DNA of 64,000 nt, from contig NZ_KK853997.1 in NCBI RefSeq assembly GCF_000696185.1, forward strand, positions 5,901,224-5,965,223. Direction: 5' to 3'. The notes below the pieces were generated by a model. It saw only the letters and a program-made list of their open reading frames with translations, made no database searches and had not been told where the DNA came from. Every line of letters begins with the position of its first letter. Positions within the stretch are counted from its first letter, which is position 1. Positions 23,960 to 32,577 of the stretch are shown piece after piece. The position numbers and the translations under genes were made by a program. The DNA comes from Kitasatospora cheerisanensis KCTC 2395 (GTDB lineage Bacteria; Actinomycetota; Actinomycetes; Streptomycetales; Streptomycetaceae).

Positions 23960-24589
23960 TCAGCGCCGCGGACGCTCGCCCGCGCCCCGGCAGAACGGGC
24001 ACGCCCGGCTGCCCAGGCAGTCCCCGCAGCGCACCTGCCCCTCGGTCCGGCCGCCCCAGGTGACGCCGCCCATCGTCCAGCCGCGGCCCCAGCAGCGCTC
24101 GCACCAGCCCAACCCCTCGCACTCCGGGCACAGTTCGTGGCCCGGCCGGACGTTCTCCGGCGCGAGCAGCGGCTCCGGCCGGACGAACTCCTCCGGCAGG
24201 TGCAGCGCCATCGGCTCCAGATCGGCCCGACAGAGCGTCAGACCGCGCACCGGGTTCAGGTGCAGGCGCAGCGTCATGCCGTCCCGCCAGGCGTGCAGCA
24301 CCGTCGAACCGGAGTCGGTGTGCTCCACCGTCACCTGCCAGTCGGCCAGCGCCGCCTTCGCCCGGGCCGGCAGGTCCGCCGCGTCCGGCGTGCGGTCGAA
24401 GGCGACCTGCCGGTGGTAGGCGAAGCTCAGCGGATTGCCGAAGGCGGTGATGTCCGGATGCTCCGGGAGCCCGACCACCGGCGCCATGCCGGGCACCAGC
24501 GCCTCCAGCAGCTCAGCGACCTCGGCGAACAGCCGCTCACCGCGCCGCCGCAGCTCCGCCCGCGCCCCGGGTATCTCCTCGCCCGCCAT
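23960..24589 (-). CDS. Small protein with DnaJ-like CxxCxGxG zinc motifs
   Basis: 209 residues. The first 140 are an unknown mixed alpha/beta domain (SFAYHRQVAFDRT, LRLHLNPVRGLTLCRADLEP). The last 45 have four CxxC pairs in a DnaJ-style arrangement: CPECEGLGWCERC, WGRGW, then CGDCLGSRACPFCRGAG. Eight cysteines could hold two zinc ions. No J domain is present, so it is not DnaJ; an adaptor or nucleic-acid/protein binding role is possible. The ATG at 24589 has little upstream ribosome site, and an in-frame ATG at 24649 is an alternative. I do not know its function. Confidence 0.72.
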   Translation of the reverse strand: MAGEEIPGARAELRRRGERLFAEVAELLEALVPGMAPVVGLPEHPDITAFGNPLSFAYHRQVAFDRTPDAADLPARAKAALADWQVTVEHTDSGSTVLHAWRDGMTLRLHLNPVRGLTLCRADLEPMALHLPEEFVRPEPLLAPENVRPGHELCPECEGLGWCERCWGRGWTMGGVTWGGRTEGQVRCGDCLGSRACPFCRGAGERPRR

Positions 24590-24765
24590 CGCCCCTCGCT
24601 TCGACGTGCCGCCAACCGGCCGGGCGCGTCCGGGAGTTGATCGACGCACGCGCCGGGCCCGCCGATTCTAGGCACCCGCCCCGCCCGACCGGCAGCCCCC
24701 CACGGAGACCGGGGACTCCCGGGAACGGGCGGACGGCCGGACCGGGCGAGTGGTACGAAGACCGG

Positions 24766-25326
24766 ATGACGAGCTACTGGCAGGGCGAACGCGTACGGCT
24801 GCGAGCGGTCGAGCCCGGGGACGGGCCGCTGCTGGCGCTGCTCTCCGAGCAGGAGGAGCGGCTCGGAGACCTGCTCAACCCGCCGCGCTCCGCCGAGGGC
24901 TGGCAGGCCCGCGCCCGCGAACTGGCCACCGCCGACCCGGCCGCCGACACCTGGACCCTGATCGTCGAGTCGCGGGCCGACGGCACCCCGGTCGGCTCGA
25001 TCGGCGTGCACCGCGCCGACCCGCGCAACGGCTGGTTCGAGTACGGCATCACCGTCGGCGCCGAGCACCGCCGCCGCGGCTACGGGGCCGAGGCCGCCCG
25101 GCTGGTGATCCGCCATCAGTTCGAGGAGCGCCGCTACCACAAGGCCACCGCGAGGGTCTTCGCCCACAACCTGCCCTCGCTGGAACTCCAGCGCCGCCTC
25201 GGCTTCACCGAGGAGGGCCGCCTGCGCCGCCACGCCTTCCTCTCCGGCCGCCACCTCGACGTGGTCCTGCTCGCCCTCTTCGCCGAGGACTTCCCGGCCG
25301 GTCACGGAGCGCCCGCACAGCCCTGA
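24766..25326 (+). CDS. GNAT N-acetyltransferase, RimJ/RimL-like
   Basis: 186 residues with the GNAT fold: RVRLRAVEPGDGPLLALL opening, GSIGVHRADPRNGWFEYGITV, then the acetyl-CoA loop EHRRRGYGAEAARLVI (R/Q-x-x-G-x-G/A) and the closing NLPSLELQRRLGFTEEGRLRR. This pattern is typical of RimJ/RimL-type enzymes that acetylate protein N-termini or small amines. The ATG at 24766 has no ribosome site but has TACGAA 6 nt upstream, compatible with leaderless expression. Substrate unknown. Confidence 0.87.
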   Translation: MTSYWQGERVRLRAVEPGDGPLLALLSEQEERLGDLLNPPRSAEGWQARARELATADPAADTWTLIVESRADGTPVGSIGVHRADPRNGWFEYGITVGAEHRRRGYGAEAARLVIRHQFEERRYHKATARVFAHNLPSLELQRRLGFTEEGRLRRHAFLSGRHLDVVLLALFAEDFPAGHGAPAQP

Positions 25327-25397
25327 TCCGAAACCCGATGGCAGGCCGGGTCGTTGCCCTGACACGATGACGGCCCGTCCGACCGGAGGAGCCCACC

Positions 25398-25811
25398 GTG
25401 CCCACGCCCGCCGACCGTCTCGCCGAGGCGCGCGAGTCGAGCGACCCGGCCGCGCTGCGCGCCCTCACCGCCACCGGGTACGCCTTCGTGGACCAGGCCC
25501 TGGCGGTCAACCCGCACACCCCGCCGGACGCGCTGGCGGTGCTGGCCGGGGCCCGGCACAGCGTCTGGAACGACAACTGCCTGCTGGGCCTGCTGGCCGA
25601 ACACCCCGCCGCGGACGGGGCGGTGCTGCACGCCGTACTGGCGGCCGTGGCGGAGCGCCTCGCGGCGGGGGAGCGGCCCTACACGGCGGCGCTCGCGCTG
25701 GCGCGGCGGCCGGAGCTGCCGGCCGACGGGGTGCGGGCGCTCGGGCGGACGGCGGGGGCGTCGGCCCGGCTGCGCAGGCGGCTGGCGCGGGCGCTGGACG
25801 GGCGCGGCTGA
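25398..25811 (+). CDS. Leucine-rich-variant (LRV) helical repeat protein
   Basis: 137 residues from a GTG with GGAGGAG upstream. Two or three irregular units such as VDQALAVNPHTPPDALAVLAG and LLAEHPAADGAVLHAVLA resemble leucine-rich repeat variant units (ALAxNPxTPxxxLxxLA). Entirely soluble, alanine/leucine-rich, with no catalytic motif. Such small LRV proteins in Streptomyces are of unknown function; a scaffold or binding role is likely. Confidence 0.75.
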   Translation: MPTPADRLAEARESSDPAALRALTATGYAFVDQALAVNPHTPPDALAVLAGARHSVWNDNCLLGLLAEHPAADGAVLHAVLAAVAERLAAGERPYTAALALARRPELPADGVRALGRTAGASARLRRRLARALDGRG

Positions 25812-25874
25812 GCGGCTCCCGGGTGCCGCCGGGCGAAAGTTTCAGGTCCGGAACCGGCGGGCGGGTGGCCGGAA

Positions 25875-25888
25875 TGGGCGCGCTCCCA
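25875..25888. promoter_or_regulatory. CebR-like box, upstream copy
   Basis: TGGGCGCGCTCCCA differs at one position from the CebR consensus palindrome TGGGAGCGCTCCCA. It is 107 bp upstream of the perfect copy at 25982. Confidence 0.5.
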
Positions 25889-25952
25889 CAGCTTGTCTTC
25901 GAACTGAGCTGGGAGGAAAGGGAGTTGTCCCTGCCATTGGCTGCGCAGTCTC

Positions 25953-25981
25953 TTGACACCGCCGATGGCCCTCTCGATATT
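25953..25981 (+). promoter_or_regulatory. Promoter of the GH48 gene
   Basis: TTGACA (25953-25958), 17-nt spacer, GATATT (25976-25981): a near-ideal vegetative promoter. The predicted start point falls inside the CebR box that follows immediately, so repressor binding would block initiation. Confidence 0.75.
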
Positions 25982-25995
25982 TGGGAGCGCTCCCA
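25982..25995. promoter_or_regulatory. CebR operator (perfect palindrome)
   Basis: TGGGAGCGCTCCCA is the known 14-bp binding palindrome of CebR, the LacI-type repressor of streptomycete cellulose genes that is released by cello-oligosaccharides. It abuts the -10 box and lies 31 nt upstream of the GH48 start codon. Confidence 0.85.
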
Positions 25996-26025
25996 CAGCC
26001 ACCCACCCCCACCCGAGGAGCCGTC

Positions 26026-28935
26026 ATGTCTCCACCCCGCAACCGGGTTTCGGCGCTCACCGCCGCCCTCACCCTGCTCACCGCCGGCCTGTCCACCGCC
26101 GTCGTGGTGCCCGCGGCGGCCGCCGCCGTCCAGTGCTCGGTCGACTACACGGCCAACGACTGGGGCAGCGGCTTCACCGCCAACCTTTCGATCAACAACA
26201 AGGGCACCGCCGCGCTCAACGGCTGGAAGCTCACCTACTCCTACGCCGGCAACCAGACGCTCTCCGGCGTCGGCTGGAGCGGCACCTGGAGCCAGTCCGG
26301 CAAGAACGTCACGGTGGTCAACGCCGACTGGAACGGGACCATCCCGGCCGGCGGCTCGGCCAGCGCCGGCGCCAACTTCTCGTACAGCGGCACCAACGCG
26401 GCCCCGACCTCGTTCGCGGTCAACGGAACCGCCTGCACGGGTGCGCACGCCGCCCCGACCACCGCCCTGACCAGCCCGGCGCCGGGCGCCAACTACCAGG
26501 CGGGCGCGACGATCCCGCTGTCCGCGACGGCGAGCGCCGCGGACGGCGCGAGCATCAGCAAGGTGGAGTTCTACGACAACACCACGCTGCTCGGCACCGC
26601 CACCACCGCCCCGTACACCTTCAGCTGGACGGGCGCGGCGAGCGGCAGCCACTCGATCTACGCCAAGGCGTACGACAGCCTCGGCGCGAGCAGCGAGTCC
26701 ACCCCGGCGGGCATCACGGTGGCGTCCGGGCCGGCCGTCACGGCCACGCCGGTGACGCTCTCGGTGAACCAGGGCAAGACCGGCAGCTTCACCGTGAAGC
26801 TGTCCAGCCAGCCGAGCGCGAACGTCACCGTCACCACCACCCGCACCTCGGGCAACACCGGACTGTCCGTCACTTCCGGCGGGACGCTGACCTTCACGCC
26901 CAGCAACTGGTCCACCGCGCAGACCGTCACGCTGACCGCCGACGCCTCCTCCACCGGCTCGGCCACCTTCACCTCCGCCGCCACCGGCTACACCTCCTCG
27001 GCGGTCACGGTGACCGAACTGGCCGCGGCGTCCGGCGTGTACAACGACCGGTTCCTGCAGCTGTACAACAAGATCAAGGACCCGGCGAACGGCTACTTCT
27101 CGCCCGAGGGCATCCCCTACCACTCGGTGGAGACCCTGCTGGTCGAGGCCCCCGACCAGGGCCACGAGACCACCTCGGAGGCGTACTCGTACCTGCTCTG
27201 GCTGGAGGCCCAGTACGGGCGGGTGACGAAGGACTGGTCGAAGTTCAACTCGGCGTGGACGCTCATGGAGACGTACATGATCCCGGGTCACACCGACCAG
27301 CCCACCAACTCGGCGTACAACGCGTCCAAGCCGGCCACCTACGCGCCCGAGCACCCGCTGCCGAGCGACTACCCGTCGGCCATGGACTCCTCCGCCACCC
27401 CGGGCAACGACCCGATCGCCGCGGAGCTGAAGAGCGCGTACGGCACCGACGACATCTACGGCATGCACTGGCTGCAGGACGTCGACAACGTGTACGGCTA
27501 CGGCAACGCGCCCGGCAAGTGCGAGGCCGGTCCGACCGACACCGGGCCGTCGTTCATCAACACCTACCAGCGCGGCGCGCAGGAGTCGGTGTGGGAGACC
27601 ATCCCGCAGCCGACCTGCGACAAGTTCACCTACGGCGGCAAGAACGGCTACCTGGACCTGTTCATCAAGGACAGCTCCTACGCCAAGCAGTGGAAGTTCA
27701 CCGACGCGCCGGACGCCGACGCCCGCGCCATCCAGGCCGCCTACTGGGCCGACACCTGGGCCAAGGCCCAGGGCAACGGCTCGCAGGTCGCCACCACGGT
27801 GGCCAAGGCCGGCAAGATGGGCGACTACCTGCGGTACGCCTTCTTCGACAAGTACTTCAAGAAGGTCGGCAACTGCGTCGGCCCGACCGCCTGCGCGGCC
27901 GGAAACGGCAAGGACTCCGAGCACTACCTGCTCTCCTGGTACTACGCCTGGGGCGGCGCCACCGACACCTCGGCCGGCTGGGCCTGGCGGATCGGCGACA
28001 GCGCGGCGCACGGCGGCTACCAGAACCCGATGGCCGCGTACGCCCTGGTCAACGACCCGGCGATGGCCCCGAAGTCGACCACCGGCAAGAGCGACTGGAC
28101 CACCTCGATGGCCCGTCAGGTCGAGTTCACCCAGTGGCTGCAGTCCAGCGAGGGCGCGATCGCGGGCGGCGCGACCAACAGCTGGAACGGCAGCTACGAC
28201 ACCCCGCCGGCGGGCACCCCGACCTTCTACGGGATGTTCTACGACGAGGCGCCGGTCTACCACGACCCGCCGTCCAACCAGTGGTTCGGCTTCCAGGCCT
28301 GGGGCCTGGAGCGGATGGCCGAGTACTACTACTCCAGCGGCGACGCCAAGGCCAAGGCCATCCTGGACAAGTGGGTGACCTGGGCGCTGTCCAAGACCAC
28401 CTTCAACGCCGACGGCAGCTACCAGATCCCGTCCACGCTGTCCTGGAGCGGCAAGCCGGACACCTGGAACGCCGCTTCCCCGGGCGCCAACACCGGCCTG
28501 CACGTGAGCGTCGTCGACTACACCAACGACGTGGGCGTGGCCGGCTCCTACGCCAAACTGCTGTCCTACTACGCCGCCAAGTCCGGCAACACGGCGGCGA
28601 AGACCGCCGCGCAGAAGCTGCTGGACGGCATGTGGGCCAACAACCAGGACGCGATGGGCATCTCGGTCCCCGAGACGCGCACCGACTACAGCCGCTTCAA
28701 GGACTCGGTCTCGGTGCCGACCGGCTGGACCGGCACCATGCCCAACGGCGACCCGATCAACAGCAGCTCGACCTTCCTGTCGATCCGGTCCTGGTACCAG
28801 AACGACCCGTCGTTCGCGAAGGTGCAGAGCTACCTGAACGGCGGCTCCGCCCCGACCTTCACGTACCACCGGTTCTGGGCGCAGGCCGACATCGCCACGG
28901 CGATGGCCGCCTACGGTGAGCTGTTCGGCGGCTGA
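26026..28935 (+). CDS. Secreted GH48 reducing-end cellobiohydrolase with CBM2
   Basis: 969 residues. A signal peptide (1 to about 34, ending VVPAAAAA) is followed by a CBM2 (about 36-137, C37 and C137 for the disulfide, surface tryptophans W46, W84 and W102), an Ig-like domain (about 143-235), a beta-sandwich linker (about 238-332) and a GH48 catalytic domain (337-969). The GH48 acid lies in HETTSEAYSY; by the spacing EAP..TTSE seen in the family, E385 is the expected proton donor. GH48 enzymes release cellobiose from reducing ends and dominate bacterial cellulose systems. Start: GAGGAG before ATG 26026. Expression should be cellulose-inducible through the CebR box at its promoter. Confidence 0.96.
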   Translation: MSPPRNRVSALTAALTLLTAGLSTAVVVPAAAAAVQCSVDYTANDWGSGFTANLSINNKGTAALNGWKLTYSYAGNQTLSGVGWSGTWSQSGKNVTVVNADWNGTIPAGGSASAGANFSYSGTNAAPTSFAVNGTACTGAHAAPTTALTSPAPGANYQAGATIPLSATASAADGASISKVEFYDNTTLLGTATTAPYTFSWTGAASGSHSIYAKAYDSLGASSESTPAGITVASGPAVTATPVTLSVNQGKTGSFTVKLSSQPSANVTVTTTRTSGNTGLSVTSGGTLTFTPSNWSTAQTVTLTADASSTGSATFTSAATGYTSSAVTVTELAAASGVYNDRFLQLYNKIKDPANGYFSPEGIPYHSVETLLVEAPDQGHETTSEAYSYLLWLEAQYGRVTKDWSKFNSAWTLMETYMIPGHTDQPTNSAYNASKPATYAPEHPLPSDYPSAMDSSATPGNDPIAAELKSAYGTDDIYGMHWLQDVDNVYGYGNAPGKCEAGPTDTGPSFINTYQRGAQESVWETIPQPTCDKFTYGGKNGYLDLFIKDSSYAKQWKFTDAPDADARAIQAAYWADTWAKAQGNGSQVATTVAKAGKMGDYLRYAFFDKYFKKVGNCVGPTACAAGNGKDSEHYLLSWYYAWGGATDTSAGWAWRIGDSAAHGGYQNPMAAYALVNDPAMAPKSTTGKSDWTTSMARQVEFTQWLQSSEGAIAGGATNSWNGSYDTPPAGTPTFYGMFYDEAPVYHDPPSNQWFGFQAWGLERMAEYYYSSGDAKAKAILDKWVTWALSKTTFNADGSYQIPSTLSWSGKPDTWNAASPGANTGLHVSVVDYTNDVGVAGSYAKLLSYYAAKSGNTAAKTAAQKLLDGMWANNQDAMGISVPETRTDYSRFKDSVSVPTGWTGTMPNGDPINSSSTFLSIRSWYQNDPSFAKVQSYLNGGSAPTFTYHRFWAQADIATAMAAYGELFGG

Positions 28936-28964
28936 TCCTCCGTCAGCCGCACGTCCCCCCAGCG

Positions 28965-29002
28965 CGGGTGCCCGGTCCGACCGACAGCGGACCGGGCACC
29001 CG
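28965..29002 (+). terminator. Terminator after the GH48 gene
   Basis: CGGGTGCCCGGTCC / GGACCGGGCACCCG make a perfect 14-bp stem with a 10-nt loop, 29 nt after the stop codon. Confidence 0.85.
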
Positions 29003-29127
29003 TCCGTTCTACGACGATTGCTTTACTACCTCTTGATTTTTGTCATATGGGCTGAATAGTCTCCCGGCCATTCGTGCGCCTTCGATCACCTCGACCGCGC
29101 CGCCGACACTCGGGAGGGTCAACCCCT

Positions 29128-30603
29128 ATGAGAGTTCCCCGGATCCGCCGCTCCGCACTCCTCGCCGCCGGTCTCGCAATGATCACGGCCGGCGCCCTCG
29201 CCGGACCGGTCGGCAGCGCCGCCGCGGCCACCCCTTCGGCCGCCGCCGGGCAGCCGATGAACTACGTGGTGAACACCAAGGCCAACCACGGGCAGACCAA
29301 GAAGGCCGAGCGCGAGATCCAGGCGGCCGGCGGCAGCGTGGTCGCCTCCTACGAGCAGATAGGCGTGGTGATCGCCCGGTCCAGTGACCCCGGCTTCGCC
29401 GCCCGACTGCGCCAGTCCAAGACCATCGACTCGGTCGGCGCCAGCCGCACCGCCGGCATCCAGGCCGCCGACGTCGAAGCCACCGTCGAGGAGACCGCGG
29501 CGCCCGCCGCCGCCGACGGCAACGAGCCGCTCTGGGCCAACCAGTGGGACATGCGGCAGATCGGCGTCGACCAGGCCCACACCACCACCCTCGGCAGCCG
29601 CGACGTGGTCGTCGGCGTCCTCGACTCCGGCATCGACGCCACCCACGAGGACCTGGCCGCCGCCGTCGACCCGTCGCTCTCCGCGTCCTGCCTCAGCGGC
29701 AAGGCCGACACCAACTGGCAGTCCTGGCAGCCCACCAGCAGCACCCACGGCACGCACGTGGCCGGGACCATCGCCGCCGCGAAGAACGGCAAGGGCGTCG
29801 AGGGCGTCGCGCCGGGCGTCCGGCTGGCCGCGGTCAAGGTCGTCGACGGCGGCGGGTTCATCTACCCCGAGTACGCGATCTGCGGCTTCGTCTGGGCCGC
29901 CGAGCACCACTTCACCATCACCAACAACAGCTACTTCGTCGACCCGTGGATGTTCAACTGCGCCGACGACCCCGACCAGGGCGCGATCAGCGAGGCCGTC
30001 CGCCGGGCCGTCGACTACTCCCGCCGGGGCGGCGTCCTCAACGTCGCCGCCGCGGGCAACGAGAACATCGACCTGGCGCACAAGACCGTCGACGTCAGCA
30101 GCCCCGACGACACCGTCCCCGGCGACCGGCCGATCGACGCGAGCTGCCTCAACCTGCCCGCCGAACTGCCCGGCGTGATCGCGGTGTCGGCGATCGGCGC
30201 GAAGGGCGACAAGTCCTACTACTCCAGCTACGGCCTGAACAAGGTCACCGTCTCCGCCCCCGGCGGCGACGCGACCGCCTTCCAGGCCCCCGACACCCCC
30301 GACCGCCGGGGCTCGATCCTCTCCACCCTCCCCGGCAACAAGTACGGCTACATGTCGGGCACCTCGATGGCCTCCCCGCACGTGGCCGGCGTCCTCGCAC
30401 TGCTCGCCTCCACCCACCCGGGCGCCGGCCCCGAGCAGCTCCGCACCCTCCTGGTGAACCAGGCCGACCCGCACGCCTGCCCCACCGGCGTGTTCAACCC
30501 CGGCGGCACCGGCGCCTACACCGCCACCTGCGAGGGCAGCACCGCCAACAACGGCTTCTACGGCGCGGGCATCGTCTCCGCGGCGAAGGCCGCCCGCGGC
30601 TGA
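29128..30603 (+). CDS. Secreted S8 subtilisin-like serine protease
   Basis: 491 residues with a signal peptide (about 1-34, RIRRSALLAAGLAMI to AAAA) and a propeptide (about 45-120, NYVVNTKANHGQTK to IVVIARSS-like). The catalytic triad is complete: D166 in VVGVLDSGID, H207 in STHGTHVAGT and S413 in SGTSMASPHVAG, with N311 in AAAGNEN as the oxyanion residue. No C-terminal domain is evident. The region 28960-29127 before it is relatively AT-rich. The start is the first ATG after a GGGAGG site. It is separate from the GH48 gene by a terminator. Confidence 0.94.
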   Translation: MRVPRIRRSALLAAGLAMITAGALAGPVGSAAAATPSAAAGQPMNYVVNTKANHGQTKKAEREIQAAGGSVVASYEQIGVVIARSSDPGFAARLRQSKTIDSVGASRTAGIQAADVEATVEETAAPAAADGNEPLWANQWDMRQIGVDQAHTTTLGSRDVVVGVLDSGIDATHEDLAAAVDPSLSASCLSGKADTNWQSWQPTSSTHGTHVAGTIAAAKNGKGVEGVAPGVRLAAVKVVDGGGFIYPEYAICGFVWAAEHHFTITNNSYFVDPWMFNCADDPDQGAISEAVRRAVDYSRRGGVLNVAAAGNENIDLAHKTVDVSSPDDTVPGDRPIDASCLNLPAELPGVIAVSAIGAKGDKSYYSSYGLNKVTVSAPGGDATAFQAPDTPDRRGSILSTLPGNKYGYMSGTSMASPHVAGVLALLASTHPGAGPEQLRTLLVNQADPHACPTGVFNPGGTGAYTATCEGSTANNGFYGAGIVSAAKAARG

Positions 30604-30997
30604 CCCGCCGTCAGCCGGCCCTCGCCGGCCGGGCGCGGCCCGACTCCGGTCGCGCCCGCACCCGGCCGGCGGCGGTCGGGCTGCGCGCCGCGAGCTGCCC
30701 GACGGGGCGTCGACTGTGCCGTGGCCTCGCCTCGCCCGGAGACGGCCGGCGGGCGCCACCGCGACGGGGGCCGAGACCTGCGGGGCCGGCGGCCGGGGAG
30801 TCGGTGGTGGGGTCGCCGCGGGGCCGACGGTGAGTCGGGTGCGCCGCGGGCCGTTGCCTCCGCCGTGGGTCGGTGGACAGCGGGAGCCGCCGGTCCGGTC
30901 CGCCTCGCCGCCGCCGCGACCTGCCCGACGGCGCGTCAACTGTGCCGGTGGTCGCGGGCCGGGGGTGGCGCCCCGGTGGGCGGGAGGCGGGCGCTGG
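30604..30997. other. 394-bp intergenic stretch with an imperfect direct repeat
   Basis: No reading frame here has credible codon bias. Two copies of a roughly 35-bp element start at 30690 and 30916 (GAGCTGCCCGACGGGGCGTC versus GACCTGCCCGACGGCGCGTC, then CTGTGCCG in both). They could be remnants of duplicated sequence or regulatory repeats. Otherwise I see nothing. Confidence 0.5.
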
Positions 30998-31900
30998 TCA
31001 GGCTTCGCGGTCGACGTGCCGGGACCAGTCCGACTCGACGGAGGCCAGGCCGGCGCGGTTGGGGACCTGCTTGAGCCAGGCGGGGCGGGCCGCGGTGCGG
31101 GCGGCGGCGGCCCGCTCCTCGGCGGCGCGGATCTGCTCGGGGGTGGCGAAGCCCTCGGGGAGCCAGGCGGAGGACTGCTCGACCCTGGCGGCGAGGTGTT
31201 CCACGTACGCGGCGCGGACCGCGGCCGGCGAGTCGAAGCCGGGCTCGTCGGCCAGCCAGGCGTCCGGCACCAACGCGGCGACCTCGGCGAGCAGTTCGGG
31301 GGTGACGAGCGGGGCGAGCGCGGCGTCCGCCGCGGCGACGTCGGGGCCGTAGCCGCCCAGGGCGTGGCCGCTGAGGTCGTAGCGCTTGTGCACCGAGGCG
31401 CGGGCCGAGGACCAGCGGTGGTGGAAGATCAGCCCGGCGCCGTTGTCGATCAGCCAGAGCCTGCCGTGCCAGACCATCAGGTTGGGGTTGTGCACGCTGC
31501 GGTCGACGTTGCCGGTGAGGGCGTCCAGCCAGACGACGCGGCCGGCCTCGGCGGGGGAGACGTCGATCATCCCGGGCGTGAAGTCGCGGGCGCCCGGCAG
31601 CAGGTCCATGCCGAGGTTGCGTCCGGCGCTGGCCCGCAGCAGGTCCTGGATCTCCTGGTCGGGTTCGTGGGCGGCGACCGCCGGGTCGAAGTCGACCAGG
31701 ACCAGGGGCGGCACCCGCAGGCCCAGCCGCCGGGCCAGTTCGCCGACGATCACCTCGGCCACCAGTGCCTTCACGCCCTGCGCCGCACCGGTGAACTTCA
31801 CCACGTACGTGCCCAGGTCGTCGGCCTCCACCACGCCGGGCACCGACCCGCCCGCCCGCAGCGGATCGACGTACCGCAGCGCCGTCACCTGTTCCAGCAT
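30998..31900 (-). CDS. HipA-like kinase family protein
   Basis: 300 residues resembling the HipA family: TYVVKFTGAAQG at about 31-42 (candidate phosphate loop with K35), then GNVDRSVHNPN around 130-140 (catalytic Asp D133) and LWLIDNGAGL with D152, the metal-binding aspartate. This order is kinase-like. It lacks the paired HipB-type DNA-binding antitoxin, so it looks like an orphan member rather than a toxin-antitoxin. TAGGGT lies 6 nt before the ATG, a clear leaderless arrangement. Substrate unknown. Confidence 0.83.
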   Translation of the reverse strand: MLEQVTALRYVDPLRAGGSVPGVVEADDLGTYVVKFTGAAQGVKALVAEVIVGELARRLGLRVPPLVLVDFDPAVAAHEPDQEIQDLLRASAGRNLGMDLLPGARDFTPGMIDVSPAEAGRVVWLDALTGNVDRSVHNPNLMVWHGRLWLIDNGAGLIFHHRWSSARASVHKRYDLSGHALGGYGPDVAAADAALAPLVTPELLAEVAALVPDAWLADEPGFDSPAAVRAAYVEHLAARVEQSSAWLPEGFATPEQIRAAEERAAAARTAARPAWLKQVPNRAGLASVESDWSRHVDREA

Positions 31901-31906
31901 CCGCCC

Positions 31907-31912
31907 ACCCTA
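31907..31912 (-). promoter_or_regulatory. Leaderless -10 box of the HipA-like gene
   Basis: TAGGGT on the minus strand ends 6 nt before the ATG. There is no ribosome site, so transcription should start at or next to the start codon. Confidence 0.5.
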
Positions 31913-32023
31913 ACGCGAGGGGGTTCCCGGTTTGGCGGGGGCAGGCCGCGGTGGTTGGCTTGGCGGCTATCGAGTGCAGACGCGCGGACGCGCGGACGAC
32001 CGGATCCGAGGAGCAGTGAGCTG

Positions 32024-32464
32024 ATGGGCAAGGTGCACGCCACCACCGAGCGGACGTACGGGGCCGACCCGGCCCGGGTGTACGAGGCGCTGGCCGACTA
32101 CGCGGTGACCCGGCCGAAGCTGCTGCCCGCGCAGTACAGCGAGTACGAGGTGCGGGCGGGCGGCACCGGCGCGGGCACCCAGGTGCACTGGAAGCTCCAG
32201 GCGACCGAGAAGCGGGTCCGGGACTGCCTGTTCACGGTGACGGCGCCGACCCCGGACACCCTGGTGGAGACGGACGCCAACTCCTCGATGGTGATCACCT
32301 GGACGGTCGCGGCGGCCGGCGCGAGCGGCAGCAAGGTCACCGTCGAGGCGAGCTGGACCGGCGCGACCGGCATCGGCGGGTTCTTCGAGCGGACCTTCGC
32401 CCCGAAGGGCCTGAACCGGATCCACGACCAGGTGCTGGCCAACCTGGCGGCCCAACTCGGCTGA
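32024..32464 (+). CDS. SRPBCC-family (START-like) protein
   Basis: 146 residues with the SRPBCC (polyketide cyclase/dehydrase-like) helix-grip pattern: VHATTERTYGADPARVYEALADY, then beta strands HWKLQATEKRVRDCLF and WTVAAAGASGSKVTV, and the closing helix GFFERTFAPKGLNRIHDQVLANL. These proteins bind hydrophobic ligands; many small actinobacterial members have no assigned role. GAGGAG lies before the ATG. Ends in a terminator. Confidence 0.87.
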   Translation: MGKVHATTERTYGADPARVYEALADYAVTRPKLLPAQYSEYEVRAGGTGAGTQVHWKLQATEKRVRDCLFTVTAPTPDTLVETDANSSMVITWTVAAAGASGSKVTVEASWTGATGIGGFFERTFAPKGLNRIHDQVLANLAAQLG

Positions 32465-32481
32465 GCCCCACCGCGATTCGG

Positions 32482-32513
32482 ACACCCGTACGGCTGGTCA
32501 GCCGTACGGGTGT
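32482..32513 (+). terminator. Terminator after the SRPBCC gene
   Basis: ACACCCGTACGGCTG / AGCCGTACGGGTGT form a 13-14 bp stem with a very short loop, 17 nt after the stop, followed by TCTGCTT. Confidence 0.8.
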
Positions 32514-32564
32514 TCTGCTTCCCCGGAAGGGTGAAGCGGGCCTGGGCAGGCGGGATCCTCAACT

Positions 32565-32570
32565 TAGGCT
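32565..32570 (+). promoter_or_regulatory. Leaderless -10 box of the glycosyltransferase gene
   Basis: TAGGCT ends 7 nt before the GTG at 32578 and no ribosome site is present. This would be the promoter of the exopolysaccharide gene run. Confidence 0.45.
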
Positions 32571-32577
32571 CCGGGCC

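Noticed and set aside
25507..28869. 1120-codon open frame on the minus strand across the GH48 gene
   Set aside because: It is the mirror of a gene with strong codon bias; its translation is Val/Gly/Arg-rich without any family motif, while the plus frame has signal peptide, CBM2 and GH48.
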